A stretch of DNA of 64,000 bases from contig CAJQUW010008964.1 of assembly GCA_907163375.1 (NCBI GenBank), positions 208,501 to 272,500 of the forward strand. Direction: 5' to 3'. This DNA is from Prostheceraeus crozeri. Taxonomy: Eukaryota > Platyhelminthes > Polycladida > Euryleptidae. The translations under genes and the position numbers were made by a program. Position 1 is the stretch's first letter; every line of letters starts with the position of its first letter. A model generated the notes under the pieces. It made no database searches. It was not told the origin of the DNA and saw nothing but the letters and a program-made list of their open reading frames with translations. Shown in pieces: positions 37,458 to 48,722 of this stretch.

Positions 37458-37539
37458 GCATATCATTCTGTGAAATGGCGAAGGGTGTGGGGTCGCAGCC
37501 GGAGCCGTGGTAGCTGGACCACGGCTCGGAAACCCTGGT
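37458..37539. repeat. GC-rich hairpin, possible end of a hAT-like element
   Basis: GAGCCGTGG (37502-37510) and CCACGGCTC (37519-37527) form a perfect 9-bp stem. Read on the minus strand the segment begins CAGGGTTTCCGAGCCGTGG, which has the CAGGG style of hAT termini. No matching opposite end or TSD was found, so element identity is uncertain. Confidence 0.4.
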
Positions 37540-38463
37540 TACAATGTCACCGCATCCATTCTCAAAATATTACGCTCAACCGTCTTAAAAAGTTGTTGGC
37601 CAATTAGCAGCTCATTTAAATTGCCAAGGAATTATTGGAAGCAAAGTATGGGAACTTAAGCTTATCGGTGCTTGCTCCTTTTTTCAGAAAAATATTGACA
37701 TCTCTATCAAGTTTCAACCATCATCATGAGTCGCTGAAAGTCAGGTTTTCAACCCTAGGTCAGACGTCAGCGACAAATGACAATGATATATGCTGGTTAG
37801 AGACGAAGAGAAGGCATAACATTTTGTATCGGTGACGTCGACTTTGTAATGGAAACGGAAGATGCATAAATGAAACAGACACTATTCATCACTCGACTCT
37901 CAATCTACCGGATTCGCCATTAGAGTGAAATTTGCATAAGTTTGATATTAGGAGACGATATGAAAGACGAATGCGACAGTTATATTTTTGTTGATGATTC
38001 GGGGTAGGATTAGCTATAATTTCAGTGAAGTAAATGACATTCAATGCGTGCGTGAATGTCTGTACAAGCAATGAATCACTCTTGAAAATTTAGTGAGACG
38101 TCAATGCTCTAGCTCTTATAGCGCTTATTTTCTAAAATAGGCCTATATCATTTAATAATTCTTGTTTCCAAATGTCTTCAATGAAGATTTTCTCTTTAAA
38201 ATTCTTAGCTTTTTAAAATGAAAGCGATTGGCAGTGGAAAGTCTCTGTAAGCATAGGAAACATTAGCTGACTTAATGCCATGTTGCCCGTCATGTCAGTC
38301 ATCATTTTAGTGTAATTTGCATGTTGTCACTATTTGTGTAGCTTTTACTCATCCAACGTACCATTACAATAGTGATAGTCATGGGATCAAGGAAGGAAGA
38401 ACTTGAAGTAAGGACAGTCTTGCAATCATCGCATAGTAGCAGGAAGAATTTGAGCTGAGGAAC
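37540..38463. other. AT-rich non-coding stretch
   Basis: No gene recognised. It includes one TAGGCCTA octamer at 38138-38145. Confidence 0.5.
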
Positions 38464-38477
38464 TGATTGCATCAACC

Positions 38478-38693
38478 GCGACGTATCGCAGACCTGCTGC
38501 TTCCTCAGGCGAGTTAAGTAAAATGTGACATTTTACTCACATTTGAAGTAAAACTCACATTTTACTTAACTCGCCTGAGGAAGCAGCAGGTCTGCGATAC
38601 GTCGCGATTAAACCACTAATTTGGCAGATTGGTTTTCATTTAAAAATTCGTGGATAATTTATGCGTCTGCCTCAACACGCCGTATCCGCTATT
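38478..38693. mobile_element. Small insertion with long palindrome and hammerhead-like motif
   Basis: The 216-bp segment is bounded by a 14-bp direct repeat TGATTGCATCAACC at 38464-38477 and 38694-38707, read as a target duplication. Its first part is a perfect 52-bp inverted repeat (arms 38477-38528 and 38555-38606; the outermost base is shared with the TSD), with a spacer that pairs further (TTTTACT / AGTAAAA). In the right arm CTGAGGA (38575-38581), a GCAG-loop-CTGC stem and GATA-CGTC resemble a hammerhead ribozyme core with GAAA changed to GATA. Such motifs and inverted 5' copies are known from Penelope-like elements. Family assignment is inference. Confidence 0.55.
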
Positions 38694-38707
38694 TGATTGC
38701 ATCAACC

Positions 38708-40589
38708 TTGCCATTATATAACCAAAAAGGAGAGGCTTGAAGAAAGGAACTGAGTGATGACAGTCTTGCAGTCGTTGGATGAAAGAAGGAAGGACGTAGG
38801 ATCTTTTCAAAGAAATACTTACAACAGCTAAAACGTCAGGGATAATAGCATATGAAACCGCATGCAAAAATTGATTATTTTGGATGAACTGGATGCGAGT
38901 GTTAATCGAAAGACATTCTAGTTCATTATGTCAGCAAAGAAATCACAGTCGTCCCCAGGAAGTATGTTGCGCTCACAAATTCTTCATTTCACTTACGAAA
39001 AGTAATGTGTCATTCAGAGAACGCAATCGATCAGAAAATTGATAACAGAACAGCAGTTCGTCACTCGCATTGAATCATAATGGAAGTACTTCAAGTCGCA
39101 AAGAGATGCTGTGTAATTTCAATATTTTTATTCATGCACGCCTACATCTAGGGCTTGCGATAATGAGCGAAAAGGACGACGAAATCAAGACGGGCTTCAC
39201 ATGAGATGACTAAAACCATAAGACTGAAGTAAAGTAAATTAACACATAGTTAAATTAAAGAAGTGCAGAAAAAATGTAAGTTTTAGGTATAATGATAGAT
39301 GAGCAAAACATAAAAACCATAATACAGTATATTGAATTGCGAATGCAAATTGGTGTTTAAATATTGCTTATCAGCCAGACTCACTGATTTTTTTAACAAA
39401 ATATCGCAGAAACATTTCGGTAAAGAACAAATATTTGAAAATTTTACATCAGACGAGAGACATGGGACGACAGAAGAAAAGTAAGACAATCCAACTGTAA
39501 CAAAAATCTAACATCAACAGGAAAATTAACTAATTTTCTCTAAGTAAACTTGAAAGCACTCCACACCAGTCATAAAACAGGATTAACTTACAGACAGCAT
39601 CATAACGAACAAATAATAGCATTCAAAACAGGTGGCGAAATCAACTTGGACAGACTTGAATATTTCAGTCCCACTTGCGTAGTTTGCGCAAACCAACAGC
39701 TATTTCAATTTATATTTCCACACTATTGTGAAATTCCATTCAATAAAACTTACTCTGTAGAACTTGCATATCCGCATTCTCCACTCATTGCAAGACCAGA
39801 GGTTTCTTTCTCATTAAAGCATCGTTAAAATTGCGGTCGTCTGTGTTTATAGATGCCGAAATATTCATCATGCGACGACCAATTTGATGTTGCAGACTGG
39901 ATGTACAAGTAAATGGCCCTGATCGTGGATATTTTTGCGTTTAAGCATGCAAAAAGTACAGTGATTGAATTATCATTTGGAAATATTTGCGTTTGTTCGA
40001 ATTCTGCGGGACGCGCGGCAGTGAACAGAAATGCTCCGATTTCAGTCTTTTCGTGAGAATGATGAAGGCAAAGTACACGGAAGTAATAAAACAACCTACA
40101 AATTGATTCCAGAGAAGCATCCATCGCTGCCATTATCTTAGATGAAGGCTTTATAGCCGCACTCTCTGTTATTGTAGTCGCAAGTTTTTGTTCTATTTAG
40201 TATCTTCTACTCGTGCAAACAGCACTAAAAATTCAAGGTTAACGGATTTACTTGCAATTAAGTAGTGGTAAAAGGCCATTTCCATTGGTTCGGAGGAAAA
40301 TTGATCTGTACAGGTATGTTGTACAATGTGGAATGGCTTTTAGTTGTGTGTTGGATATGTGAAATATGTATGTCGCATCCAACATAGAATTCAAGCTATT
40401 CAATATTTTTTGGTGGTTTCAATGTTTTCAAGTTTTTTCATTGAATTTTTCAACTTTTCAATGTTTTGGGTGGTACTGTCCGAAAAAAGAATAAAGATAC
40501 CATTCAATTTTGTCCAACAATTTCTACAGATCGATTTTTCTCCGAATGTTGCGTCCGACATCAATGTAAATGCCCAAAACTGTTAGAAG
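38708..40589. other. Non-coding stretch left of the mariner element
   Basis: No gene recognised. Sequence just right of the 38.5-kb insertion (GACAGTCTTGCAGTCGTTGG, 38759 on) resembles sequence left of it (GACAGTCTTGCAATCATCGC, 38415 on), suggesting an older duplication. Frames of about 100 codons on each strand at 39550-40133 lack known motifs. Confidence 0.45.
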
Positions 40590-40591
40590 TA

Positions 40592-42019
40592 CCGGGTGAT
40601 CATAAAGTCACGCAAGTGAAGAAAATGCTTTGTTTTGAGTTTAATTGAGTTTAAATTGAATCGAATATCATTTGTCGTGATTATATACAATAGATGTGAA
40701 CATAGATATGAGCATTTGAAGGACGGGTTGTCTCGTGACTACTTGATTGTGTCATGTGATCAACTTTTTACATAGATATGAACATTTGACATTTCAGGCT
40801 TAGCATATCTACATACGAATACGTCAGACACATCATTCTTCGCTTCACGTCATTTCACCTCGTCACTCACTATGGCTTACGTTGCTGAACGAGTGTGCTT
40901 GATTGAAAATTATTTTCGTTCTGGAAGCTATTCTATAGCAAAGAGTGCTCTCTTTCAACTCAATCCATCCGCTCCTGTTCCGCACGATTCAACAATTAAG
41001 AGATTGGTCGATAAATTTCGAGAAACGGGATCCGTGCATAACCGAAGACGCAGTGGAAGACCGTCCTTCGATGATGAAGATGTCGCAGCTGTTCAAGGTG
41101 CACTTATAAACAGTCCTCAAAAATCGCTCAGAAAAGTTTCCCAACAAATCCACATGTCCTACTCCAGTGTTCAGAAGAATTGTCGAAAAGTTTTAAAGTT
41201 TTGCATCTGTTTCCCTATAAGACCTGTGTGATGCACACACTGATGCAGAATGACTACGAGCAGCGATCGATATTTTGTGATTGGCTTATTGCCGTGACCA
41301 ATGATGATCCTCAGTTTTTGAAAACATGCTTTTGGAATGATGAAGCTTGGTTTCATCTCTCTGGATACATGAACTCACAAAATACGCGATGTTGGTTTTC
41401 GGAGAATCCACATCAGTACGTCAAAACCTCACTTCATCCTCAGAAAATCGGTGTCTGGGCTGCAATGTCTGGAGAACGGATTCATTTCTCTCTCTTTGAA
41501 GGTCGAGTGGACAGTGACAAGTATTGTTCATTCATCGATCAGTTCGCCGTGACCTTAGCTGAAAACGAAAGACATATTGCATGGTTCCAGTAATACAATG
41601 CAACGGCCCATACTTCTCGAAGAACTACGCAACATCTTACTCAGATATTCGGAAAGCGACTGATCGACAAGCAACTCTTTCCAGCGCGATCACCGGATCT
41701 CACACCAATGGATTTTTTCTTGTGGGGCTACGTGAAGGATAAGGTGTTTGCCAACAACCCTAAAAGTTTGAATGATTTGCAAAGTGCCATTGCGTCCTGT
41801 ATTAAGAGTGTTAACTCAGACATGCTAATGAATGTGTCATCCAATATCGTAAAGCGCGCCCATCACTGTAAATCTCAGAAAGGAGGGTATTCTCAACATC
41901 TTCTTTAACTTGTAATATGTTCTTCTAAACCCCTCTAACTGAAAATTGAATATAAATGGAACCTTGTTTATCTAGAAAATTGTAGTTTTATCCACTTGCG
42001 TCATTTTATGATCACCCTG
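40592..42019 (+). mobile_element. Full-length but decayed mariner-superfamily transposon
   Basis: Terminal inverted repeats of 27 bp (40592-40618 and 41993-42019; left begins CCGGGTGATCATAAAG, right inverted begins CAGGGTGATCATAAAA) differ at three positions. TA flanks both ends (40590-40591 and 42020-42021), the target of IS630/Tc1/mariner elements. The 1,428-bp body carries one transposase coding region (40872-41908), plus strand, now broken. The near-perfect ends and few coding defects suggest moderate age. Confidence 0.93.
40872..41908 (+). pseudogene. Mariner-superfamily transposase, broken
   Basis: The N-terminal helix-turn-helix part (40872-41180) reads RVCLIENYFRSGSYSIAKSA ... STIKRLVDKFRETGSVHNRR, followed by the GRPSFDDED linker. 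A frameshift near 41180-41195 joins it to the catalytic half. First catalytic Asp is in FWNDEAWFHLSGYMNSQN. The motif usually FQQDNATAH reads FQ-stop-YNATAH at 41588-41611, so one stop arises and the second catalytic Asp is Tyr. The third Asp is in SPDLTPMDFFLWGYVKDKVF. Spacing from the second to the third position is 38 residues, longer than the 34 of classical mariner. Related proteins are widespread in arthropods and other invertebrates. It is inactive. Confidence 0.92.
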
Positions 42020-42021
42020 TA

Positions 42022-45000
42022 GTAGTGATATATTTGAAAAATGACTATAAATCGAACAGTGCATGAAATACCAGTAAATACAGGAAAAGCGCAGATTAAA
42101 GTTGATCGCGATTAACTTGACAAGAAATATAAGGAAACAATGAAAGAGAATGTAAATGATGACAGTTAGTGGGGAGCACATTGGTGTCGTCACAAAAGTT
42201 CCAAAATAAGCGCAAATATGCCAACAATCGACTTCTTACATAGTGGTCAGCGCTCACGTAAAACATCAGACTATACAATGCATGACTTAACTATCGAGTA
42301 GGCCTGATAAAAAACATCAATATCTTGACTACATGATTAGGATACATGATTTTTTTCAAGCAGATCCTTTTACTGCAGATCTTGTGTGCAATTTCATAAA
42401 GTAGATAAAACTTCGTTTTCTGATAGACATGGCCGCATGTTACTATCAATAGCGGATCTATGGGATCGCAGCTACTTGGTCACACACTTTTCAGCTGGAC
42501 ATTGCTAAGTTGGAAATCCCTTGGCACTAATTAACATTAGTGCCATAACATCTTTGATCGTGATGCGGGAGCGGCAATCGTTAAGCATTGTACAATGCAG
42601 CAAAAACCGCACTCAAAGCAGAGAAATATTACGCAGGGGAGTTTTACTAAAATGTGCACGTACATTGCGGTCCAAACAGTTAACAAAAACATTGATGTGA
42701 TTGACAACAACTCAATGGTAAGAAGATGACACAGACTTCTGACCTCAAGATGGTCCCACAAAAAATCTTATTCTCGATATCGGCAGTGTAATTGAATAAC
42801 TGCCCAATGTATACATCTAGAATGAACTGATTGCGAATTAATTGCATCGAAAACCAACATGAATAAGTGAACGAAATTAACATGAGACCTGATTCACTAA
42901 ATCGTATTTCATAATGCATCTTCACGAGAAGAACTGAAGGAACGCCGTCTCACACCACTACACCAATGCTTACTTGCAACCGGAGTCAAGGATTTTTGGT
43001 TTATGCTATGAAAATCGGTCCATTAATAATATAAAAAAGTCGGAATTCGAAATTTAATGAAGCTTTAAGTTAGGTTCGCATATTAGACTCTGTTCTCTTT
43101 AAGAAAATAGTTGAGAATAATCAGGCGCCTTTTATGCGAATTGCTTTGGGTACATGTATCAAAGCAGGAAGCAATTATGGACTGGTACAGGTAAGAAAGC
43201 ATGAAACGGGTATCGATGCAGAAACTCCTCTACTTTATATATCTGAAAGTTACTACATGAGATGCTGAAAGTGAAATATGAATTCCTCATATTTTCACCT
43301 TCATTTAACGACGGAAAGCAGAAACTTGTACCGGTACGAAGCAGGATATCAATATAACTACGGTAGGCTTACATAATTACATTCATTTTGAACAGTTTAT
43401 GCTTTGTCAAGATTTAATACCGAAATCCTCAATTGAGTTAAGAAATATACTTTCGCCCAACTGTCAAGTATTAACAATTCATTTCCAATTACAAGCAAGG
43501 AAACATCCACATATCATCGGAATAGGTTGGGGAAGGAAGAAAATCCTAAAATGCGAGCGTACTGAAACCGAATGAAGTAACTGCGACTGTTTATTCAGTT
43601 GGCTTGCAAGAGTCATGACTATATATCGGTCAACTTCATCTTCAAATCATAAAGATAATCAAATGAAAGAAACTTTCTCTCAGAACCAATCTCAGTCAAA
43701 ACGCATTAATGAAATGAAAAAATCTTCCGAACGGTTTTAACCCAAACTAACTCAAGCTGCACTACAAAGTAATCTGTTTATACGAAGCTATTATTTTCAT
43801 ACTGACGATGATCTTGAATCACAAGGGAATGAAGAAACTTCGAAGAAATTCTCTGTTCTCAGATTAAGATCCCATTCAGAGTTTGTTTATTATGAAGAAA
43901 GAACTTATATGTAGCAAGATTCTAATAAAATCCGAAGCTTCTGTACTTCCTGATCCACATAAAGCAGTGCAGTGGACATACATCTTGAGTAACTGATGAT
44001 TTGTTATTTCCCACAAAAAAGCACGAACTTCCCTGTCGAATAGGGGTGCTTTCTCTGTCCTCTGACATTCATTTCGCAATATTTTAGGCCCTGAGATATC
44101 CACATTTTATTTGCAGTTACGTTTTAACTACGTTTCCTCAGGTTTGGAGAGATCTTCCTTATCGCTCATTCGATATGGTCAGCCTGGCTCCTCCATGTGG
44201 CATAGGTTGTGGGTTAGGGGCCAAAACCTTGCTTTATGCAGCCACATGCTTCCTCCCCGATGACTTCGAGCATAGCGATCATATATTGGTTTCTTCTGTT
44301 TTTTTTTATTTTCATCATTTAGAATTTAGGTTAGCTTCTCGACATGCTTTATTCCGAGCTGTCATCTTAAGTTTATAGCTATGAATTAAATTGATTATCA
44401 GTTTTGATTTATTTCCAGTCCCGTAGAAGTTGGGTCGACTAGACGTTGTAAGTATCACGCATTCTACTCTGAAATATGGTATGGATCTCTGTGTCTTAAG
44501 TAGTAAAGCATATTTTTGCGCACTAGACTTTAAGCAATCTAATTTATTGCTCACGATTTTCTACTGGAGTAGTTGCTTTAACTCTGTTTTCTTCCGTTTC
44601 CTGGATTCTTTCGAATTTTTCAGCCGTGTCATGATTTAATTCACTTCGTCTCATTATTGAACTCTGACTTTAGAATATATTTACACGTACATAAAGCAAC
44701 CGAGTTATTGGAGTTTACCACGAGTTTTATCAAATTTTAATTTTTCCTAACAAAAAGCTCAATATACCAAGTTTCACTTAACCTAGTTAACCGAATTTTT
44801 ATGAATTTAATTAAATAATAACTTAGTTTTCTAAAAACTTGCTTTGTCATGAGATTTACGATATTGATCATAATAAGACTTGCATAATTTAGCACCAACA
44901 TTCAGTTAAATTAGTAAATAATGTCAGGAACTAGATTCAAGACACAAAACATAGGCTTGTCGTTGAAGAATTTTGTAGAGGAGACTGGACAATAATGCAT

Positions 45001-46033
45001 AAAGGAAGACAAGCACCGACGATCAACCTTCCACTTGTAGATTTGCAAATGGTGTCTGCGACCTTAGCAATAGAGCTCGTTGTGGTAGAAGACACCACGG
45101 AAAATACGGAAGAATCCTTCATTACAAAAATGGATATATATTCGGACTTAACGATGAAAACAACATTGATTCAGTTCGATCATCGCTCGCTGTCTGTTCA
45201 TAATTGAAGATGCCATTAGTATTGCGCTTTGTTTTATCCCATAAGACTTTCTCTAATGGATTTCCATCACACGGCTTTGTGAAAGAACGTTTTCCTGTAA
45301 CATTTCCGATTTCTGTTTTTGTAGACGTATTATATTTTTTGAATGTTTCTACGTGTGATTTATAAGGCAGTTAACATCTTGCCCACCGATCTAAATGAAA
45401 TCAATTATCACGATTCATTTCAGATTAAATAAACGTAATGAGGAATAAATAACGAGGCGTGTGTGCATTAGGGGTAACTTGGCATCAATGGCGAATGATA
45501 TGAGTTATCAGCTATTGACTATATTTAGCTGCCAATTCATTGATCTTCGCTTCTGTACCGGTCAAATAATCATGGACCAAATCCTTCTCGCTTTAAGTCA
45601 ATCAAAAGTCGGCTCAACACGCCTATGTTATGTTGAAGTCAAGTTAATTTACTTCATTGCGTTAATGACGTAATGAAATACAAAGTGCAATAACGTACTG
45701 ACTTATGGTGTTTATCATGTCAAATTATGAATGAAATGACAAAACGTCGGATGAAATTGCATGCAAAAGATGCGCGACTGGCAGAACACAAAAAAACGAC
45801 CTAACCAGGTTATCTAGACCTGCTTCTCGTTGTTATAGCAATATTCGAATAAAAAGTGTACCTACATCTCGTGATATCCGAATCAATTAAAAATGATGAT
45901 ATTTGCGGAGAAAATGGCTCTTCCCCCAAAAGATTTTTGCTAAAAGCTAGTATGTCTCTCTATTGCCGTCCACCCAAGCAGTTAGGCCGCTTAAAATTGA
46001 CGGCCAAACCAGTCACTTTGATACCTATGAAAA
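42022..46033. other. AT-rich non-coding stretch
   Basis: About 4 kb in which I recognise no gene, RNA or complete element. Open frames on both strands at 44.9-45.2 kb (e.g. SSVFSVVSSTTTSSIAKVAD, minus) overlap each other and cannot be distinguished from chance. Confidence 0.5.
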
Positions 46034-46210
46034 AGGAAATTTAACGTCACTACTTCCCCATACTGGGGGCTTGGACGGTGCTGACAGAGTAAGACTTTTC
46101 TGAAGCGACCGGATTCCCTTCCTGCCGACTTCCAGTGACACTTGCTAGGCTCGACCTCTGGACCGAAAGATCGCTAGGCCCAACGCTTAACCACTGTACC
46201 ACGGAGACCA
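46034..46210 (-). mobile_element. tRNA-derived SINE, family 1, copy B
   Basis: Read on the minus strand: TGGTCTCCGTGGTACAGTGG, then GCGATCTTTCGGTCCAGAGG, TCGAGCC and a body ending CCCAGTATGGGGAAGTAGTG ACGTTAAA. It has the same head and tail as copies A and C. A-box-like TGGTACAGTGG and B-box-like GAGGTCGAGCC are present. Confidence 0.85.
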
Positions 46211-48160
46211 CAATCAAGATACCCATGATCTTCTAAAAATAGTAGGCCATGTGATTGAAATAAAATGGCAAAAAATATGTGAATTATCGTAATTGAGCAA
46301 TACTCATGACATCAACAAAGTAAACAATAAGAGAGATTTCCTCAGATGGAATTATATCAATATCACTGACCCTCTTGATGAATGGAACATGAAAATGTGA
46401 ACGATGCAATGGAAAGATGGAAAACGATGATAGAAGAAGGTAGTATAGCTCACGATTGTGAAATGCGAGTATAAAATTTCAATCATCTTTAAGTTATTCG
46501 AGAAATGTAATAATGACACCTTGTCATCATCCTCCCTACCCCCTATATTTTGGCAACCATAAATTTTCATAGATTTTTTGAGTGAATCTCGAGATCCAAC
46601 GAATTTCGAAGAATCTCATGTATGTCATCAAGGAGACCTTGCCATGCTGATTAAGGGCAGTTTATCATTGTCAGAAAGATATCAAGCTCAGTATAATGTT
46701 GGGAGAAAACGCACGAGTACAAAATGAAATTTATTGACAGGAGACCTTTTCAATGTTGGAGATTATTTTGGTCATCCATTATTCTCTTGTTAGGGAAGCG
46801 ATATGACAATGTTTCTCTTGTTGTATTGAAAGCGACAGCGATATCACAGTCTTCAGTCCTCGCATCCGCTTCCGCTTACACTAGCAGCAATTCCATTAGC
46901 TTATTAAGTGAACTTTCCTGGGAATTATGAAAACTAATCTCACTAGTGACATTCCGCAAAAGTTAATGTAGCAATAGTAATAAAAAATGCTGCTTTTGAA
47001 AACAAAAATAGAAATACTCGTAATTATCATCAAGGTGCATCCTAAGTTTAAACATTGGAAGAAACCTGAATAGTCGCCATTTCATCCATTATCAGGAATC
47101 ATCAGCAGGCCTAGTTCACATCACTTGACATCAACATGACTGATTAATTATTATGCAGACATATCCGGAGTAAATTCTAGATAAGCAATGATAATATTAA
47201 ATGAACTACTTCTACAGCTCATGATATTATGCCTGCGCCCTTCAAGGCTTATTAGATCTGTGATGCAAGGAGTAGGCAGGAAAGCTTGCACACCCCTGAT
47301 TCATCGCAGATTGTTTTGTTTTTACAAAGCCTGCACTCAAACCGTATATGATTCTGGCTCCAATTTCAAACAGATGATTGAAGGATGATGTCAAGGATCT
47401 ATAGGCCTTTTAGAAATAATTGCAAAATTGGAGATGTTTCGAATTGCAATCCATCTACTGACTCAAATAATGAGAAACACATTTGAACGGATTCAATACG
47501 TTGCATATCGCCATTTCTCAATTTTTTAGATAAAATTCTGACATACCTTTTCATTATCAGAATAAGTCAGTCGATTTTTGACACTGTTAAGTTGAATATA
47601 ATCTTTTGCAATGGAACGTACACATTTGCAGACATCTCTGGATAAATACAAATCGTTAGCTATATAATTTTACACTGATTTTCAAACATTAACTAGTTGA
47701 AGATGTGGTTCAGCGTTAATAACTTCATATCATACAAAAACTCGTGCCCATGAATTAATTTGACATGTCGACATCTAATTTCATTTTACATGTGGTCAGT
47801 CAACAGGCCGCACGAAAGAAAACTGAAGCTCTTCTTTGAAGCAGGATTTCAACACGAACACGGCAGATCTTTTCATGAAAATCTAAAAAACAGAATGAAC
47901 TATATACAAGATTTTGTTGATGTATGGTTTTAAAGATTCATTTAATCTCCAAAATGATGCAGTGCGCATTAGAGTATGCGTACAATGGCTGCTAAAAACA
48001 TCTGGCGTGATTTTTCTATTGATGAAGATGGTCAATTTCAGCAGACTATATACGGCACCATGTAAAAGGTTAAGTTCAGTGATTCAATTTGGAAAAGCAT
48101 TCATGTGGTTCCTGGTCACTTATGGTCGGCAGAATTAAAAACGTGAAATTTTGGTAAGTT
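46211..48160. other. AT-rich non-coding stretch
   Basis: No gene or repeat recognised between the SINE and the nested hAT block. Confidence 0.5.
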
Positions 48161-48517
48161 CAGGGGTGAGCCGCCATGCTTCTATCTCTGACACATTTTG
48201 TCACATCTTGATTTCCGAGATTTGTTACATTTTGTCACATACCGATGGGCGCAACTGTCACATTTTGTCACATGCTCATTGACATAAAAGTCACATTTTG
48301 TCACGTGTTGATGAAAACCCATGGCCAAAATTTGACATATGCCGGTGCGCAGAATATTGGCAGTTTTCAATTTTGCATTAAAGGATGATTTTTTCAGTAT
48401 AGCATTTGACGTAATATTCATAATATATATCAAACGGGGTTGTAACGGGACAAAATCGTAAAATCGTAAATTTATTAATTATCACTAATTATCATTATTT
48501 GTATAGTTTCATATGGG

Positions 48518-48716
48518 TGGTCTCCGTGGCACAGTGGCTAAGTGCTTGGCCTAGCGATCTTTCGGTCCAGAGTTCGAGCCCCGAAAGTGTCATTGGCAGT
48601 ATTGAGGAAGGGCATCCGGACTAAAAAATCACAAGTTTCCAGATTAAAGTCTGGCTTACTTCAGCAGCGTCCTAGCCTTCAGTATGGGGGAGTAGCGACG
48701 TTAAACCATCATTTCA
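48518..48716 (+). mobile_element. tRNA-derived SINE, family 1, copy C
   Basis: The best preserved of the three copies. The head TGGTCTCCGTGGCACAGTGG carries an A box (48527-48537), and GAGTTCGAGCC is the B box (48570-48580). The body ends GTAGCGACGTTAAACCATCATTTCATT. It lies inside the outer hAT-like element, and the inner hAT element begins directly after its tail. Confidence 0.87.
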
Positions 48717-48722
48717 TTCCCA

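Noticed and set aside
44175-44378. Cys/Gly-rich ORF (APPCGIGCGLGAKTLLYAAT) as a gene or LINE piece
   Set aside because: Too short, and no diagnostic LINE motif could be identified.
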